Assembly: GCF_016892705.1 (NCBI RefSeq) | Contig: NZ_JAFEMB010000006.1 | Location: 233,170-297,169 of the forward strand | Source of the DNA: Microvirga pudoricolor | GTDB taxonomy: Bacteria; Pseudomonadota; Alphaproteobacteria; Rhizobiales; Beijerinckiaceae | Length of the DNA stretch: 64,000 nucleotides | Direction of reading: 5' to 3' | Shown here: positions 52,466 to 61,677 of the stretch, piece after piece | How the letters are laid out: the number at the start of each line of letters is the position of its first letter | Numbering within the stretch: position 1 is the stretch's first letter | Notes under the pieces: model-generated | Databases searched by the model: none | Told to the model about the DNA's origin: nothing | The model's input: only the letters and a program-made list of their open reading frames with translations | Made by a program: the position numbers and the translations under genes

Positions 52466-53884
52466 TCACTCCGCCGCCACCGGGAGTGCGCCGCCCCCGA
52501 GCCATTCCGCCAGATCGCTCCGGGCCCGGTTCGTGAGGGCCCGCTTGCGCGCGACGGCCTTGGCCGGGCCGCGCAGTCGCTTGCCGTCCTCGCCTTTGGT
52601 CGAGAATTCGATCGGCGGAAACAGGCCGAAATTCACGTTCATGGGCTGAAAGGAGCGCGGGCCCTCGTCGATGGTCTCGATATGGCCGCCGGTGATGTGG
52701 TTGATGAGCGCCCCGAGGGCCGTCGTATGGGGCAGGGGAGGCATGGCCCGTCCGAGCCGCTCGGCCGCCGCGAAACGGCCTGTCATGAGGCCGATGGCGG
52801 CGCTCTCCACGTACCCCTCGCAACCCGTGATCTGACCCGCGAACCGCAGCCGCGGCATGGCCTTCAAGCGAAGGGTTTCGTCCAGGAGCCGGGGCGAATT
52901 CAGATAGGTGTTCCGGTGAATCCCGCCGAGGCGCGCGAATTCGGCGTTCTCGAGCCCTGGGATCATGCGGATGATGTCGCCTTGCGCGCCGTATTTCAGC
53001 TTGGTCTGGAAGCCCACCATGTTGAACAGGGTGCCGAGCGCATTGTCCTGCCTCAGCTGCACGATGGCATAGGGTTTCACGGTCGGATTGTTCGGATCGG
53101 TGAGCCCGACCGGTTTCATGGGACCATGCCGCAGGGTCTCGCGGCCACGCTCCGCCATCACTTCGATGGGGAGGCAGCCGTCGAAATAGGGCGTGTTCGC
53201 TTCCCATTCCTTGAAGTCGGTCTTGTCGCCACCGATCAGCGCGTCCACGAACGCTTCGTACTGCTCCTTGGACATGGGGCAGTTGATGTAATCCTTGCCG
53301 GTGCCGCCTGGTCCGACCTTGTCGTAGCGCGACTGGAACCATGCCACGTCCATGTTGATGGACTCGCGATAGACGATCGGCGCGATGGCATCGAAAAAGG
53401 CCAGGGCGCTCTCGCCCGTGAGGGAGAGCACCGCTTCGGCCAAAGCGGGTGAGGTGAGGGGGCCCGTGGCGACGATCACGGACGACCAGTCCTCCGGAGG
53501 CAAACCCGCCACCTCGCCGCGTTCGATGGTGACCAGGGGATGGGCCTCGAGGGCTGCCGTGACGGCCTGCGAGAAACCGTCGCGATCCACCGCCAGGGCT
53601 CCCCCGGCCGGGACTTGGTTGGCGTCTCCTTTCGCCATGATGAGCGAGCCCAGGGAGCGCATTTCCTGGTGCAGGAGGCCGACCGCATTGGTGTCGGGAT
53701 CGTCCGACCGGAAGGAATTGGAGCAGACGAGTTCCGCCAGACCTTCGGTTTTATGTGCTTCGGTTCCGCGCGCCGGGCGCATCTCATGGAGGATGACGGG
53801 CACGCCCGCCTGGGCGATCTGCCAGGTCGCCTCGGATCCGGCAAGGCCGCCGCCGACGACGTGAATGGGTTCGATGGTGCTCAT
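52466..53884 (-). CDS. trmFO: Methylene-THF--tRNA-(uracil-5-)-methyltransferase TrmFO
   Basis: A 472-residue flavoprotein that makes m5U54 in tRNA using methylenetetrahydrofolate. The FAD fold starts at '[20 protein letters not shown]' (residues 7-26), with '[20 protein letters not shown]', '[20 protein letters not shown]' and '[20 protein letters not shown]' as family blocks. ATG 53884 is preferred over one at 53902. It is convergent with the phytoene synthase-like gene, the common alphaproteobacterial order. Confidence 0.95.
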   Translation of the reverse strand: MSTIEPIHVVGGGLAGSEATWQIAQAGVPVILHEMRPARGTEAHKTEGLAELVCSNSFRSDDPDTNAVGLLHQEMRSLGSLIMAKGDANQVPAGGALAVDRDGFSQAVTAALEAHPLVTIERGEVAGLPPEDWSSVIVATGPLTSPALAEAVLSLTGESALAFFDAIAPIVYRESINMDVAWFQSRYDKVGPGGTGKDYINCPMSKEQYEAFVDALIGGDKTDFKEWEANTPYFDGCLPIEVMAERGRETLRHGPMKPVGLTDPNNPTVKPYAIVQLRQDNALGTLFNMVGFQTKLKYGAQGDIIRMIPGLENAEFARLGGIHRNTYLNSPRLLDETLRLKAMPRLRFAGQITGCEGYVESAAIGLMTGRFAAAERLGRAMPPLPHTTALGALINHITGGHIETIDEGPRSFQPMNVNFGLFPPIEFSTKGEDGKRLRGPAKAVARKRALTNRARSDLAEWLGGGALPVAAE

Positions 53885-53980
53885 GCTTCGGGTTAAACCC
53901 ACCTGCTGGCGCGGATCAACCGGGTTTGATGAAGCAGCGCGCTAAAATGCGCGCGATGAACGTGCTTCAGAAACGCAAAT

Positions 53981-53999
53981 GCCCGCCGGAAGGGCGGGC
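53981..53999 (-). terminator. Terminator after the DUF1127 gene
   Basis: GCCCGCC (53981-53987) pairs with GGCGGGC (53993-53999) around a five-base loop. On the minus strand ATTTGCGTTT follows. It lies about 30 bases past the DUF1127 stop. Confidence 0.7.
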
Positions 54000-54029
54000 A
54001 AGCGAGTCTTGCTGCGATGCAGCAATCAG

Positions 54030-54185
54030 TTAGGCCGCAGCGTGCGTGCGAGCGATGTTGGCGATCTGGAAGCGAGAGATGCCGAGATCGTCCAGCTCGC
54101 GGTCCGACAGCAGGGAGAGCTCACGGACGGTTTCGCGATAACGCATATAGGCGCGGACCTTAGAGAGGATGTAGGTAACGAACAT
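54030..54185 (-). CDS. DUF1127 small protein
   Basis: A 51-residue basic and amphipathic protein read from an ATG at 54185 to a TAA at 54030. The translation starts MFVTYILSKVRAYMRYRETV and ends with the DUF1127 (YjiS-like) signature 'ELSLLSDRELDDLGISRFQI' and 'ANIARTHAAA'. Short DUF1127 proteins in alphaproteobacteria affect phosphate and carbon metabolism and small-RNA binding. An AAGGA ribosome-binding site lies eight bases upstream and a terminator follows. Confidence 0.9.
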   Translation of the reverse strand: MFVTYILSKVRAYMRYRETVRELSLLSDRELDDLGISRFQIANIARTHAAA

Positions 54186-54397
54186 TGGAGTTTCCTTTCA
54201 GTTATCCGGTGCACTGACCGGCAGCCGTTGTTCTTGCTGTGCGAGGATGTTTATGCGCTTTTGCAGTGCGAAAGAGTAGCGGTAATAGTGTAGGGCAGTT
54301 ATGCTTTAGTCGCATGGCGTCTTAAGGCCAAGTTAACGAGCCCTGCGCGCAAGGAATGATCGTTGCGGTGGCAACGATCGCACGCAGGGCATTCCGC

Positions 54398-55282
54398 TTA
54401 AAGAACGTAGAAGTCCGCGGCGGTGAGGTTGAGGCCCGTTTTGAGCTGGGCGAACTGAACGGCGGGCTGACCGCCGGCGCCATCGGGATCGTAGAGCAGC
54501 GCGCCGGTCCACTTGCTGTAGATGACCCGGTCGCTAAAATCCTGCGCCGACGTCCCCGTCGCGAAGGCGGACGCCTTCAGCCAGCCCTCAGGCCCGAGGC
54601 CCCGGAACACCGAGCCGTCGAGCATGATCGTGTCCGCCCGCACGTTGAAGTCCGTGATGACATCGGCATTGGCCCAGCTCGGTCTTGCGTCGAACACGAA
54701 GTAGTCCCGGCCGCCGCCGCCCGTGAGCCGGTCCTGGCCGGCTCCGCCGCTCAGGTAGTCGCTGCCGCTACCACCGCTGAGGACATCACGGCCCTGGCCC
54801 CCATACAGGTCGTCGTTGCCGGCGCCGCCGAAGAGCGTGTCATGGCCCCGCTCGCCCAGGAGCAGGTCGTTGCCGCCATAGCCCTGGACGAGGTCCTGGC
54901 CGTTTCCGGCCCGGATCACGTCGCGGTAATCGTTGCCGTAGAACCCGTCATTGCCCCGGTTGAGCGTCACGAACCAGCCGTTCGACGCGAGATCGTCGAC
55001 GGTGGTCCGCAGCTCGATGTCTTCCATCGACAGGACCCGCTGACCGTTGTCCTCGTAGTAGAGGTCGTCGATGACGATATTGTACCCATCCGTCCAGTAG
55101 CTTGCCGCGAATCCGGTGATGAAGGGGCTGCCATAGACGTCATAGGTGGCAAACGAGCCGTCGTCGGACGTCAGTTCGGTTTCGCCATAAGGGTTCGGGG
55201 TCACGAAGGCCCAGCCGGAACTGGACGTGGTTGACATGTCGAAGCCGATTCCGGCGGCGTTGAAGGCCTGAAAGACGGCCAT
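54398..55282 (-). CDS. Hemolysin-type calcium-binding (RTX) repeat protein
   Basis: A 294-residue secreted-type protein with no classical signal peptide. Residues 1 to about 120 are an unrecognised beta-rich region. From about 125 to 205 there are RTX nonapeptides (G-G-x-G-x-D-x-L-x), for example 'GYGGNDLLLG', 'GGAGNDDLYGGQGRDVLSGG' and 'GGAGQDRLTGGGG', expected to bind calcium outside the cell. The carboxy end ('DYFVFDARPSWANADVITDF') is the typical RTX terminal module that targets type I secretion. No secretion genes are nearby. ATG 55282 gives the start MAVFQAFNAAGIGF. Confidence 0.88.
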   Translation of the reverse strand: MAVFQAFNAAGIGFDMSTTSSSGWAFVTPNPYGETELTSDDGSFATYDVYGSPFITGFAASYWTDGYNIVIDDLYYEDNGQRVLSMEDIELRTTVDDLASNGWFVTLNRGNDGFYGNDYRDVIRAGNGQDLVQGYGGNDLLLGERGHDTLFGGAGNDDLYGGQGRDVLSGGSGSDYLSGGAGQDRLTGGGGRDYFVFDARPSWANADVITDFNVRADTIMLDGSVFRGLGPEGWLKASAFATGTSAQDFSDRVIYSKWTGALLYDPDGAGGQPAVQFAQLKTGLNLTAADFYVL

Positions 55283-55428
55283 GGGATCCTCCTGCCGGTG
55301 GGACAGATGCTCCGGCGAACTCATCCATAAGCTTGAGCGGGTTAATCCAGGCTGAACCCGGCCTTCAGGAAAGCATGGCTCACCGTCGAAGGACTCATGG
55401 CGAAGGGGTTGGACCTTGAGGTCCGGCG

Positions 55429-55458
55429 TTGTAGTAAGGCCGATACGCGAACTATTCT
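55429..55458 (+). promoter_or_regulatory. Candidate promoter of ilvD
   Basis: TTGTAG (55429-55434) and TATTCT (55453-55458) with an 18-base spacer, 24 bases before the ATG. Confidence 0.4.
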
Positions 55459-55482
55459 TTCTTAAAACAGCCAGGTTTTGTT

Positions 55483-57318
55483 ATGCCGCACTATCGTTCC
55501 CGCACGACCACCCATGGCCGCAACATGGCGGGTGCCCGGGGTCTCTGGCGTGCCACGGGCATGAAGGACGAGGATTTCGGCAAGCCGATCATCGCGGTGG
55601 TGAACTCGTTCACGCAGTTCGTGCCGGGCCACGTCCACCTGAAGGATCTCGGTCAGCTCGTCGCCCGCGAGATCGAGAAGGCGGGCGGCGTCGCCAAGGA
55701 GTTCAACACCATCGCGGTAGATGACGGCATCGCCATGGGCCATGACGGGATGCTCTACAGCCTGCCCTCCCGCGAGATCATCGCGGATTCGGTCGAGTAC
55801 ATGGTCAATGCCCATTGCGCCGACGCGATGGTGTGCATTTCCAACTGCGACAAGATCACCCCCGGCATGCTGATGGCCGCCATGCGGCTCAACATCCCGG
55901 CCGTTTTCGTGTCCGGCGGCCCCATGGAGGCCGGCAAGGCCAACCTGCGCGGGAAGCTGAAGGCCCTCGATCTCGTGGACGCCATGGTGGTGGCCGCCGA
56001 TGACAGCTACACCGACGAAGAGGTGAAGGTGGTCGAGCGCTCGGCCTGCCCGACCTGCGGCTCCTGCTCCGGCATGTTCACGGCCAATTCCATGAACTGC
56101 CTCACGGAAGCCCTGGGCCTCTCTCTGCCGGGCAACGGCACGATCCTGGCCACCCACGCCGACCGCCGCCGCCTGTTCGTCGAGGCCGGCCACCTGATCG
56201 TCGATCTGGCGCGCCGCTGCTACGAGCAGGACGACGTGTCCGTCCTGCCCCGCTCGATCGCCAGCGTCGAAGCGTTCGAGAACGCCATGACCCTCGACAT
56301 CGCCATGGGCGGCTCCACCAACACGGTGCTGCATATCCTGGCCGCCGCCTACGAGGGTGAAGTCGACTTCACCATGCAGGACATCGACCGGCTGTCCCGG
56401 CGTGTGCCTGTGCTGTGCAAGGTCGCTCCCGCCGTCGCCGACGTTCATATCGAGGACGTGCACCGGGCGGGCGGCATCATGGGCATCCTGGGCGAGCTCG
56501 ACCGGGCCGGTCTGCTCCATCGCGACGCCGGCAGCGTGCACAGCGGAACGCTCGGTCAGGCGCTGGATCGCTGGGACGTCATCCGCACCAACAGCGAGAG
56601 CGTGCGCAACCTCTTCCTTGCGGCCCCGGGAGGCGTGCCCACGCAGGTCGCGTTCAGCCAGGAGCGCCGCTTTGAAGAGCTGGATCTCGACCGCGAGAAG
56701 GGCGCGATCCGCAGCGGCGACCACGCCTTCTCGAAGGATGGCGGGCTCGCGGTGCTCTACGGCAACATTGCGCTTGAAGGCTGCATCGTGAAGACGGCGG
56801 GGGTGGACGAGAGCATTCTCAAGTTCACCGGCCCCGCCAAGGTGTTCGAGAGCCAGGACGACGCCGTGAAGGGCATCCTCGGCGGCGCCGTGAAGGCGGG
56901 CGACGTGGTGGTGATCCGCTATGAGGGGCCACGCGGCGGGCCGGGCATGCAGGAAATGCTCTATCCCACGAGCTACCTGAAATCGAAGGGCCTCGGCAAA
57001 GCCTGCGCCCTCATCACGGACGGGCGCTTCTCAGGAGGCACCTCGGGCCTCTCCATCGGCCACGCCTCGCCTGAAGCCGCCGAGGGCGGGCTCATCGGCC
57101 TCGTGGAGGAGGGCGACACCATCGAGATCGATATCCCGAACCGCAAGATCCACCTGGCGGTCGAGGACGATGTTCTGGCAGCCCGTCGGGCGGCGCAGGA
57201 CCAGAAGGGATGGAAGCCGGCCGCCCCGCGTCCGCGCAAGATCACGACCGCCCTGCGGGCCTATGCGGCCCTCACGACCAGCGCCGCCAAGGGCGCCGTC
57301 CGGGTGCTGCCGGAGTAA
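55483..57318 (+). CDS. ilvD: Dihydroxy-acid dehydratase
   Basis: A 611-residue Fe-S enzyme of branched-chain amino acid synthesis, converting dihydroxy acids to 2-oxo acids. Cluster ligand regions are '[20 protein letters not shown]' and '[20 protein letters not shown]', and the family block '[20 protein letters not shown]' with '[20 protein letters not shown]' is complete. Length and start are normal. It stands alone, with facing genes on both sides. Confidence 0.97.
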   Translation: MPHYRSRTTTHGRNMAGARGLWRATGMKDEDFGKPIIAVVNSFTQFVPGHVHLKDLGQLVAREIEKAGGVAKEFNTIAVDDGIAMGHDGMLYSLPSREIIADSVEYMVNAHCADAMVCISNCDKITPGMLMAAMRLNIPAVFVSGGPMEAGKANLRGKLKALDLVDAMVVAADDSYTDEEVKVVERSACPTCGSCSGMFTANSMNCLTEALGLSLPGNGTILATHADRRRLFVEAGHLIVDLARRCYEQDDVSVLPRSIASVEAFENAMTLDIAMGGSTNTVLHILAAAYEGEVDFTMQDIDRLSRRVPVLCKVAPAVADVHIEDVHRAGGIMGILGELDRAGLLHRDAGSVHSGTLGQALDRWDVIRTNSESVRNLFLAAPGGVPTQVAFSQERRFEELDLDREKGAIRSGDHAFSKDGGLAVLYGNIALEGCIVKTAGVDESILKFTGPAKVFESQDDAVKGILGGAVKAGDVVVIRYEGPRGGPGMQEMLYPTSYLKSKGLGKACALITDGRFSGGTSGLSIGHASPEAAEGGLIGLVEEGDTIEIDIPNRKIHLAVEDDVLAARRAAQDQKGWKPAAPRPRKITTALRAYAALTTSAAKGAVRVLPE

Positions 57319-57336
57319 AGAGCGCCCGAAAGCGAG

Positions 57337-57356
57337 GGGCGGCGCTTGGGCCGCCC
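57337..57356 (+). terminator. Hairpin downstream of ilvD
   Basis: GGGCGGC (57337-57343) pairs with GCCGCCC (57350-57356) around a six-base loop, 19 bases after the ilvD stop. No T run follows, so it may be a processing or Rho-assisted site. Confidence 0.4.
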
Positions 57357-57385
57357 GTCACGGCGCCTTGACGGCTCGGCATCGA

Positions 57386-57682
57386 TCAGGCCGGAGCCCG
57401 CTCCCATCGCACGCTTTCGAGATTCTCGCGGAACGCGAAGCGCTTGAGATGATCGATGACGACGCCCTGCAGGCGCTCTAGGCTTTCTTCGTCGGGCGCT
57501 TCGATGCGGATCGACAGGCCATCGGTCGTCGCGTCCAGGGTGCAGACACGGTCATCGGAGAACGGGATGACGCCGTGCTCCGGCGTGTTCTCCACCGCGA
57601 ATTTGTGCTTCCAGTGATTGCAGAGCTGCTGCAGATAGCGGCTGCCCGAAGCGGTCGCGATCGTGGTGTGCGATACTGCCAT
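57386..57682 (-). CDS. DUF2218 domain protein
   Basis: A 98-residue cytosolic protein. The DUF2218 layout is clear: 'ATASGSRYLQQLCNHWKHKF', 'GVIPFSDDRVCTLDATTDGL' and 'DEESLERLQGVVIDHLKRFA'. The conserved 'Y-x-x-x-L-C-x-H-W-x-H-K' histidine cluster might bind a metal. Proteins of this family are often near siderophore or metal genes, but the role is unknown. It is convergent with ilvD. Confidence 0.88.
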   Translation of the reverse strand: MAVSHTTIATASGSRYLQQLCNHWKHKFAVENTPEHGVIPFSDDRVCTLDATTDGLSIRIEAPDEESLERLQGVVIDHLKRFAFRENLESVRWERAPA

Positions 57683-57702
57683 CGTCCGTCCTCAAACCGT
57701 GA

Positions 57703-57725
57703 AAGCCGGGTCGTGCACCCGGCTT
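57703..57725 (-). terminator. Hairpin between azoR and DUF2218 gene
   Basis: AAGCCGGGT (57703-57711) pairs with ACCCGGCTT (57717-57725) around CGTGC. It lies about 90 bases past the azoR stop on the minus strand. The tail after it has only two T residues. Confidence 0.45.
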
Positions 57726-57812
57726 CCTCGAACATGTGGGTGACGGCCCGGATTCCAAGGTCTCCCGTCAGGCCGGACCGTGTGCTCGCTCACGCGCGAG
57801 ATCCCGCCAGGG

Positions 57813-58442
57813 TCAGGCTGCGCGAGCAAGGCCTTCCTGCGCGAGACGTCCGAGCTCGGCCTGGGCGCCGGTGATGGCCTGTTCGCGCGCCTCCGGGCCG
57901 AAGCCCAGCTTCTCGGCCCGCACGAAGGCGACGTCCGTGATGCCCATGAAGCCCAGAAGCGTGCGCAGGTGCGGCTCCTGGGAATCCATGACCTGGGCCG
58001 GTCCCTCGCTGTAGAGGCCGCCGCGGCTCAGCACCACGATGGCGCGCTTGCCCTTCACCAGGCCTTCCGGCCCAGCCTCGGAATACCGGAAGGTGAGACC
58101 GGCGCGCAGGACGTAATCGAACCAGGCCTTGAGCGTCGACGGGATGCCGAAATTGTACATGGGGGCGCCGATGACGATCGTGTCGGCGCTCTTCAGCTCG
58201 GAGACCAACTCGTTCGAGAGGGCGACGGCCGCCGCCTGCTCGGCATCGACCGGGTCGGCGCCGCGAAGGGCCGTCGCGGAAGCGAGGGTCAGGTGCGGGA
58301 TGGGGTTGGCGCCGATGTCGCGGGTGACGACCTCAAGAGCGGCATCCTGCGTTCTCAGGCGCGCGACGGCGGCCCCGACGAGTTGCTTGGACACGGATGC
58401 ATCGCCGCTGGCGCTGCTGTTGAGTACGAGAACCTTGGACAT
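57813..58442 (-). CDS. azoR: FMN-dependent NADH-azoreductase
   Basis: A 209-residue flavodoxin-fold quinone/azo reductase. It opens with the FMN phosphate loop 'KVLVLNSSASGDASVSKQLV' and has 'PMYNFGIPSTLKAWFDYVLR', 'RAIVVLSRGGLYSEG' and 'TLLGFMGITDVAFVRAEKLG', all AzoR blocks. Enzymes of this type detoxify quinones in an NADH-dependent way. A good GGAGG precedes the ATG at 58442. It is divergent from a LysR gene with a palindrome in between, so it is probably regulated by that protein. Confidence 0.93.
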   Translation of the reverse strand: MSKVLVLNSSASGDASVSKQLVGAAVARLRTQDAALEVVTRDIGANPIPHLTLASATALRGADPVDAEQAAAVALSNELVSELKSADTIVIGAPMYNFGIPSTLKAWFDYVLRAGLTFRYSEAGPEGLVKGKRAIVVLSRGGLYSEGPAQVMDSQEPHLRTLLGFMGITDVAFVRAEKLGFGPEAREQAITGAQAELGRLAQEGLARAA

Positions 58443-58511
58443 TGGGTGACCCTCCGGGCTTGCCGTTGTGGCGATGATCCCGAAGGTAGTGGTTCACAGA
58501 ATGCACCAGAA

Positions 58512-58526
58512 TGCCCATAATGGGCA
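58512..58526. promoter_or_regulatory. Perfect 15-bp palindrome between azoR and LysR gene
   Basis: TGCCCAT-A-ATGGGCA is a perfect 7-1-7 dyad at 58512-58526. It is 70 bases before the azoR start and 31 before the LysR start, a classic location for a LysR-type operator that controls both directions. The flanking bases have further ATGC/ACCAGA repeats. Confidence 0.6.
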
Positions 58527-58556
58527 CCAGAGTGTTGACTGAAGTGGAACGGTGCC

Positions 58557-59528
58557 ATGACCGATCTCGAGGATATCCGCAGCTTCGTCGAAGTGGTCGA
58601 GACCGGCGGATTCGCCCGTGCCGCCAAGCGACTCAACGTTTCCAAATCCATCGTCAGCCGCCGGATCGGGCGTCTGGAGGCGGATCTCGGCGTGCGCCTT
58701 CTGAGCCGAACCACGCGCGGCATCAGCCCCACGGAAGCGGGACTTGAATTCAAGCTCAGGGGCGAGCGCATCCTGGCCGACCTCGCGGCCGCCACGGAGG
58801 CTGTGGCCCAGCATGGCAGCGAGGTGATGGGACACCTCCGGATCTCCCTGCCCATGGGGTTCGGCATCCGTCACGTGGCCCCGGTCCTGGCAGAGGTGGC
58901 GGCCCGTCACCCCAGGCTGGAGATCGAAGCCTCCTACAGCGACCGCTTCGTCGACCTGATCGCCGAGCGCTTCGACCTGGCGATCCGGATCGGAAGCCTG
59001 AAGGATTCCACCCTGGTGGGACGCCGCATCGCTCCCATCGGGGTCGCGATCGTGGCGAGCCCGGCCTATCTGGCGCGCCATGGCCGGCCCGATCGGCCCG
59101 AGGATCTCATAGCCCATGAGTGCCTGCTCTACACCGGCTCCGCGGATCGGGAACTCTGGCGATTCCGGGCAGGCAAGCGCTGGATCGATGTGAGGCCCCA
59201 GGGGCGGATGCGGTCCGACAACGGCGACGCCATCATGCGCTACGCCATGGCCGGTCTCGGAATCGCGGCGCTCCCGACCTTCATCGTCACGGACGCGGTG
59301 CGGGACGGAAGCCTGGTGCCCCTGCTGACGGATTACGAAATGCCGGGAGGTGCCATCTACGCGGTGCGTCCGCCGGGTGCGCAGGTCCCGGCCCGCGTTC
59401 GGGTCGTGATCGATGCCCTGGTCGAGCGATTTGGCGGCGAGCCCGACTGGGACCCCTGCCAGATGGCGGCCCGCAGGCGGGCCTACGAGGCCGAGATGGA
59501 GGCCCGTCGGCTGGAGGCCGCCGAGTAA
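58557..59528 (+). CDS. LysR family transcriptional regulator
   Basis: A 323-residue regulator. The amino-terminal winged helix-turn-helix is 'IRSFVEVVETGGFARAAKRL' followed by 'NVSKSIVSRRIGRLEADLGV' (recognition helix) and 'RLLSRTTRGISPTEAG', and the effector domain begins at 'GHLRISLPMGFGIRHVAPVL'. The type with 'RRIGRLEADLGVRLL' is the AaeR/DmlR-like subgroup often regulating oxidoreductases. The divergent azoR gene and the palindrome suggest it controls that gene, perhaps in response to quinones. Confidence 0.93.
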   Translation: MTDLEDIRSFVEVVETGGFARAAKRLNVSKSIVSRRIGRLEADLGVRLLSRTTRGISPTEAGLEFKLRGERILADLAAATEAVAQHGSEVMGHLRISLPMGFGIRHVAPVLAEVAARHPRLEIEASYSDRFVDLIAERFDLAIRIGSLKDSTLVGRRIAPIGVAIVASPAYLARHGRPDRPEDLIAHECLLYTGSADRELWRFRAGKRWIDVRPQGRMRSDNGDAIMRYAMAGLGIAALPTFIVTDAVRDGSLVPLLTDYEMPGGAIYAVRPPGAQVPARVRVVIDALVERFGGEPDWDPCQMAARRRAYEAEMEARRLEAAE

Positions 59529-59538
59529 GGCCAAAAAG

Positions 59539-59559
59539 AAAGGCGCCTGGGGCGCCTTT
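59539..59559. terminator. Bidirectional terminator between LysR gene and yidB-like gene
   Basis: AAAGGCGCC (59539-59547) pairs with GGCGCCTTT (59551-59559) around TGG. A run of A before and TTTC after allow function in both directions between the convergent genes. Confidence 0.75.
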
Positions 59560-59584
59560 CGAGGGTTCCGGAACGATAGCGGCC

Positions 59585-60121
59585 TCAGAGCCGCGTGAAG
59601 TCCGAATCGGACGGGATGCGTCCGTCAGGCGTATACTTGTCGATGGCGTCCGGCAGGTTCTGCGACAGGCGAGACAGGATTTCTTCGCGCGACAGGCCGG
59701 TCTGCTGGGTCAGGGTGTCCAGCACGTCGGGCCCGATGGCCTGCTCCAGCTGATGGGGCTGGACCGGCTGGTTGGGCCCCTGTTTCACCCAGGAATCCGC
59801 CACATCGCCTTGGCCGTTCTGGCGGAACTGCTCCAGCAGATCGGACAGGCCGCCGCTCAAAAGCCCCCCGGCGCCCGCGCCGCCCGCAGCGCCGCCAAGG
59901 CCGCCCAACAACCCTCCGAGGCCGCCGAGCCCGCCCGCAAGGCCGCCACCGAGGCCACCGCCCTGTTGATGGGGCTGCTGACCCCCGCCGGGCTGCGTGT
60001 CGGCGCCCGCCGAACCGCCGCCGAGCCCGCCCAGCATCTCGGCGATCTTGTCCCTGTTCTGATAACCCGCGATGGCCAACAGCCCTAGAAGAGCCGTCAT
60101 GGAAGGCATGCCGCGACTCAT
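59585..60121 (-). CDS. YidB family (DUF937-type) protein
   Basis: A 178-residue protein. An amino-terminal helix ('[20 protein letters not shown]') is followed by a low-complexity Gly/Gln-rich stretch (residues 30-85, with many Gly-Gly-Leu repeats). The YidB core then follows: '[20 protein letters not shown]', '[20 protein letters not shown]', '[20 protein letters not shown]' and '[18 protein letters not shown]'. The core is clear and the function unknown. A GAGGAG ribosome-binding site supports the ATG at 60121. Confidence 0.88.
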   Translation of the reverse strand: MSRGMPSMTALLGLLAIAGYQNRDKIAEMLGGLGGGSAGADTQPGGGQQPHQQGGGLGGGLAGGLGGLGGLLGGLGGAAGGAGAGGLLSGGLSDLLEQFRQNGQGDVADSWVKQGPNQPVQPHQLEQAIGPDVLDTLTQQTGLSREEILSRLSQNLPDAIDKYTPDGRIPSDSDFTRL

Positions 60122-60197
60122 GGTCGATCTCCTCGTTTTTCAGCGGTGGGGGAACAGCCGCGACAGCCGAAGGTTCCGAGATGACTCGACCGGACCC

Positions 60198-61448
60198 TCA
60201 CGCCACCCGGCGCGCGGATCGCTCGCTCGCCAGAGACAGGCCGAACACCCCAAGGCCCGCCACCGCCAGGACGGCGCCTACCCAACCGGTGGAAGCGAAG
60301 CCATAGCCGGCCGCGATGGCGACGCCGCCGAGCCAAGCCCCAAGGGCGTTGGCGATATTGAAGGCCGAGTGATTGAGGGCCGCCGCGAGGGTCTGAGCGT
60401 CGGCGGCCACGTCCATGAGGCGGGTCTGGAGGGCCGGCCCGATGGCGACGCTCGATCCGACGAGGAACACGCACAGGCAGAGCATGTAGGGATTCTCGGC
60501 GGTCAGGGAGAGCACGCTCATGACCACGGCGCTGAACACCAGCGTTCCGCCGATGGTGGCCAGGAGGTCCCGATCCGCCAGCCACGCCCCGAGGAGGTTT
60601 CCGACGATCATCCCGGCCCCGAACAGCGCCATCACCACCGCCACCGCCGATTCCGGCATCCCCGCCACCTCCGTGGCTGTGGAGGCGATGTAGGAGAACA
60701 CGGAAAACATGCCGCCGAAACCGACGGCGCCGATGCCGAGTGTGTACCAGACCTGCTTGCGCTTGAACGCGCCGAGCTCGCGCATGGGGCTCGCGCCCTC
60801 CTGAACCCGGTCCATGGGCAGGAACTGCCAGATGAGCGCCACCGTCAGGAGCCCGATCACGCCCACCATGCCGAAGGCGATGCGCCAGCTGACGATCTGT
60901 CCAAGCCACGTCGCGACGGGGGTGCCGATGAGGGTCGCGACGGTCAGGCCAAGCATCACGCGGCCTACCGCCTGGGTTCGCCTGTTGGGCGCCACCATGG
61001 AAGCCGCCACCAGGGCCGCGACCCCGAAATAGGCCCCGTGCGGCAAGCCAGTGAAGAAGCGGAGCGCCACGAAGGACCCGAAATCGGGGGCCAGGGCACT
61101 GACCCCGTTCCCGACTGCGAACACGGCCATCAGCGCCAGCAGGAGCGTGCGGCGGGGCAGCTTGGCGGCCAGGACCGCGATGATCGGCGCGCCGACGACC
61201 ACCCCCAGCGCGTAGGCGCTGATGGCGTACCCGGCCTGCGGCGTCGTGATCCCGAGATCCCCGGCAAGGTTCGGCAACAGGCCCATGATGGCGAACTCGC
61301 CCGTGCCGATGCCGAAGCTTCCCACCGAGAGCGCGAAGGTGATGAGCGCCACCGCCAGGCCGGATAAGCCCGCTTCGGCCCGGGCCGTGCCGGGGTTCGA
61401 CGCGCAGGCTTCGGGCACGCAGGATTCGACGGTCGCGAGATCGGACAT
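60198..61448 (-). CDS. MFS transporter, DHA1 drug/sugar exporter type
   Basis: A 416-residue 12-helix major facilitator. It begins 'LAVALITFALSVGSFGIGTG' in the first helix and carries 'GYAISAYALGVVVGAPIIAV' with 'RRTLLLALMAVFAVGNGVSA' (motif A region) and 'FFTGLPHGAYFGVAALVAAS', typical of the AraJ/YdeA-like family that exports arabinose or drugs. Cargo is unknown. The divergent side faces a metallophosphoesterase. Confidence 0.9.
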   Translation of the reverse strand: MSDLATVESCVPEACASNPGTARAEAGLSGLAVALITFALSVGSFGIGTGEFAIMGLLPNLAGDLGITTPQAGYAISAYALGVVVGAPIIAVLAAKLPRRTLLLALMAVFAVGNGVSALAPDFGSFVALRFFTGLPHGAYFGVAALVAASMVAPNRRTQAVGRVMLGLTVATLIGTPVATWLGQIVSWRIAFGMVGVIGLLTVALIWQFLPMDRVQEGASPMRELGAFKRKQVWYTLGIGAVGFGGMFSVFSYIASTATEVAGMPESAVAVVMALFGAGMIVGNLLGAWLADRDLLATIGGTLVFSAVVMSVLSLTAENPYMLCLCVFLVGSSVAIGPALQTRLMDVAADAQTLAAALNHSAFNIANALGAWLGGVAIAAGYGFASTGWVGAVLAVAGLGVFGLSLASERSARRVA

Positions 61449-61677
61449 GTGACAGAGGCCTTGTTCGGGGAAAGACGCCGGGCTCGAATGCCGTCATACG
61501 TCGCGTTGGCGTTATATTGCACCGCAAAAGCCGATTGGGCAGCCACGGGAAATGCAGGACTCCCATGCGCCGCAGGACGGGCCGCGTCACGGACACGTCA
61601 TTTGCGACCTCGAAGGCCACGCTTCCGTTCGACGTCGGGACCTGAGACAATGCCCGACGACCCGGCCCGGAGCCCCC

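Noticed and set aside
54026..54214. 62-residue frame in the DUF1127 region
   Set aside because: The DUF1127 signature is in a different minus frame (54030-54185); this one is a shadow.
60118..61650. 510-residue frame overlapping the MFS gene in another minus frame
   Set aside because: Arg/Gly-rich shadow; the neighbouring frame encodes the twelve membrane helices.
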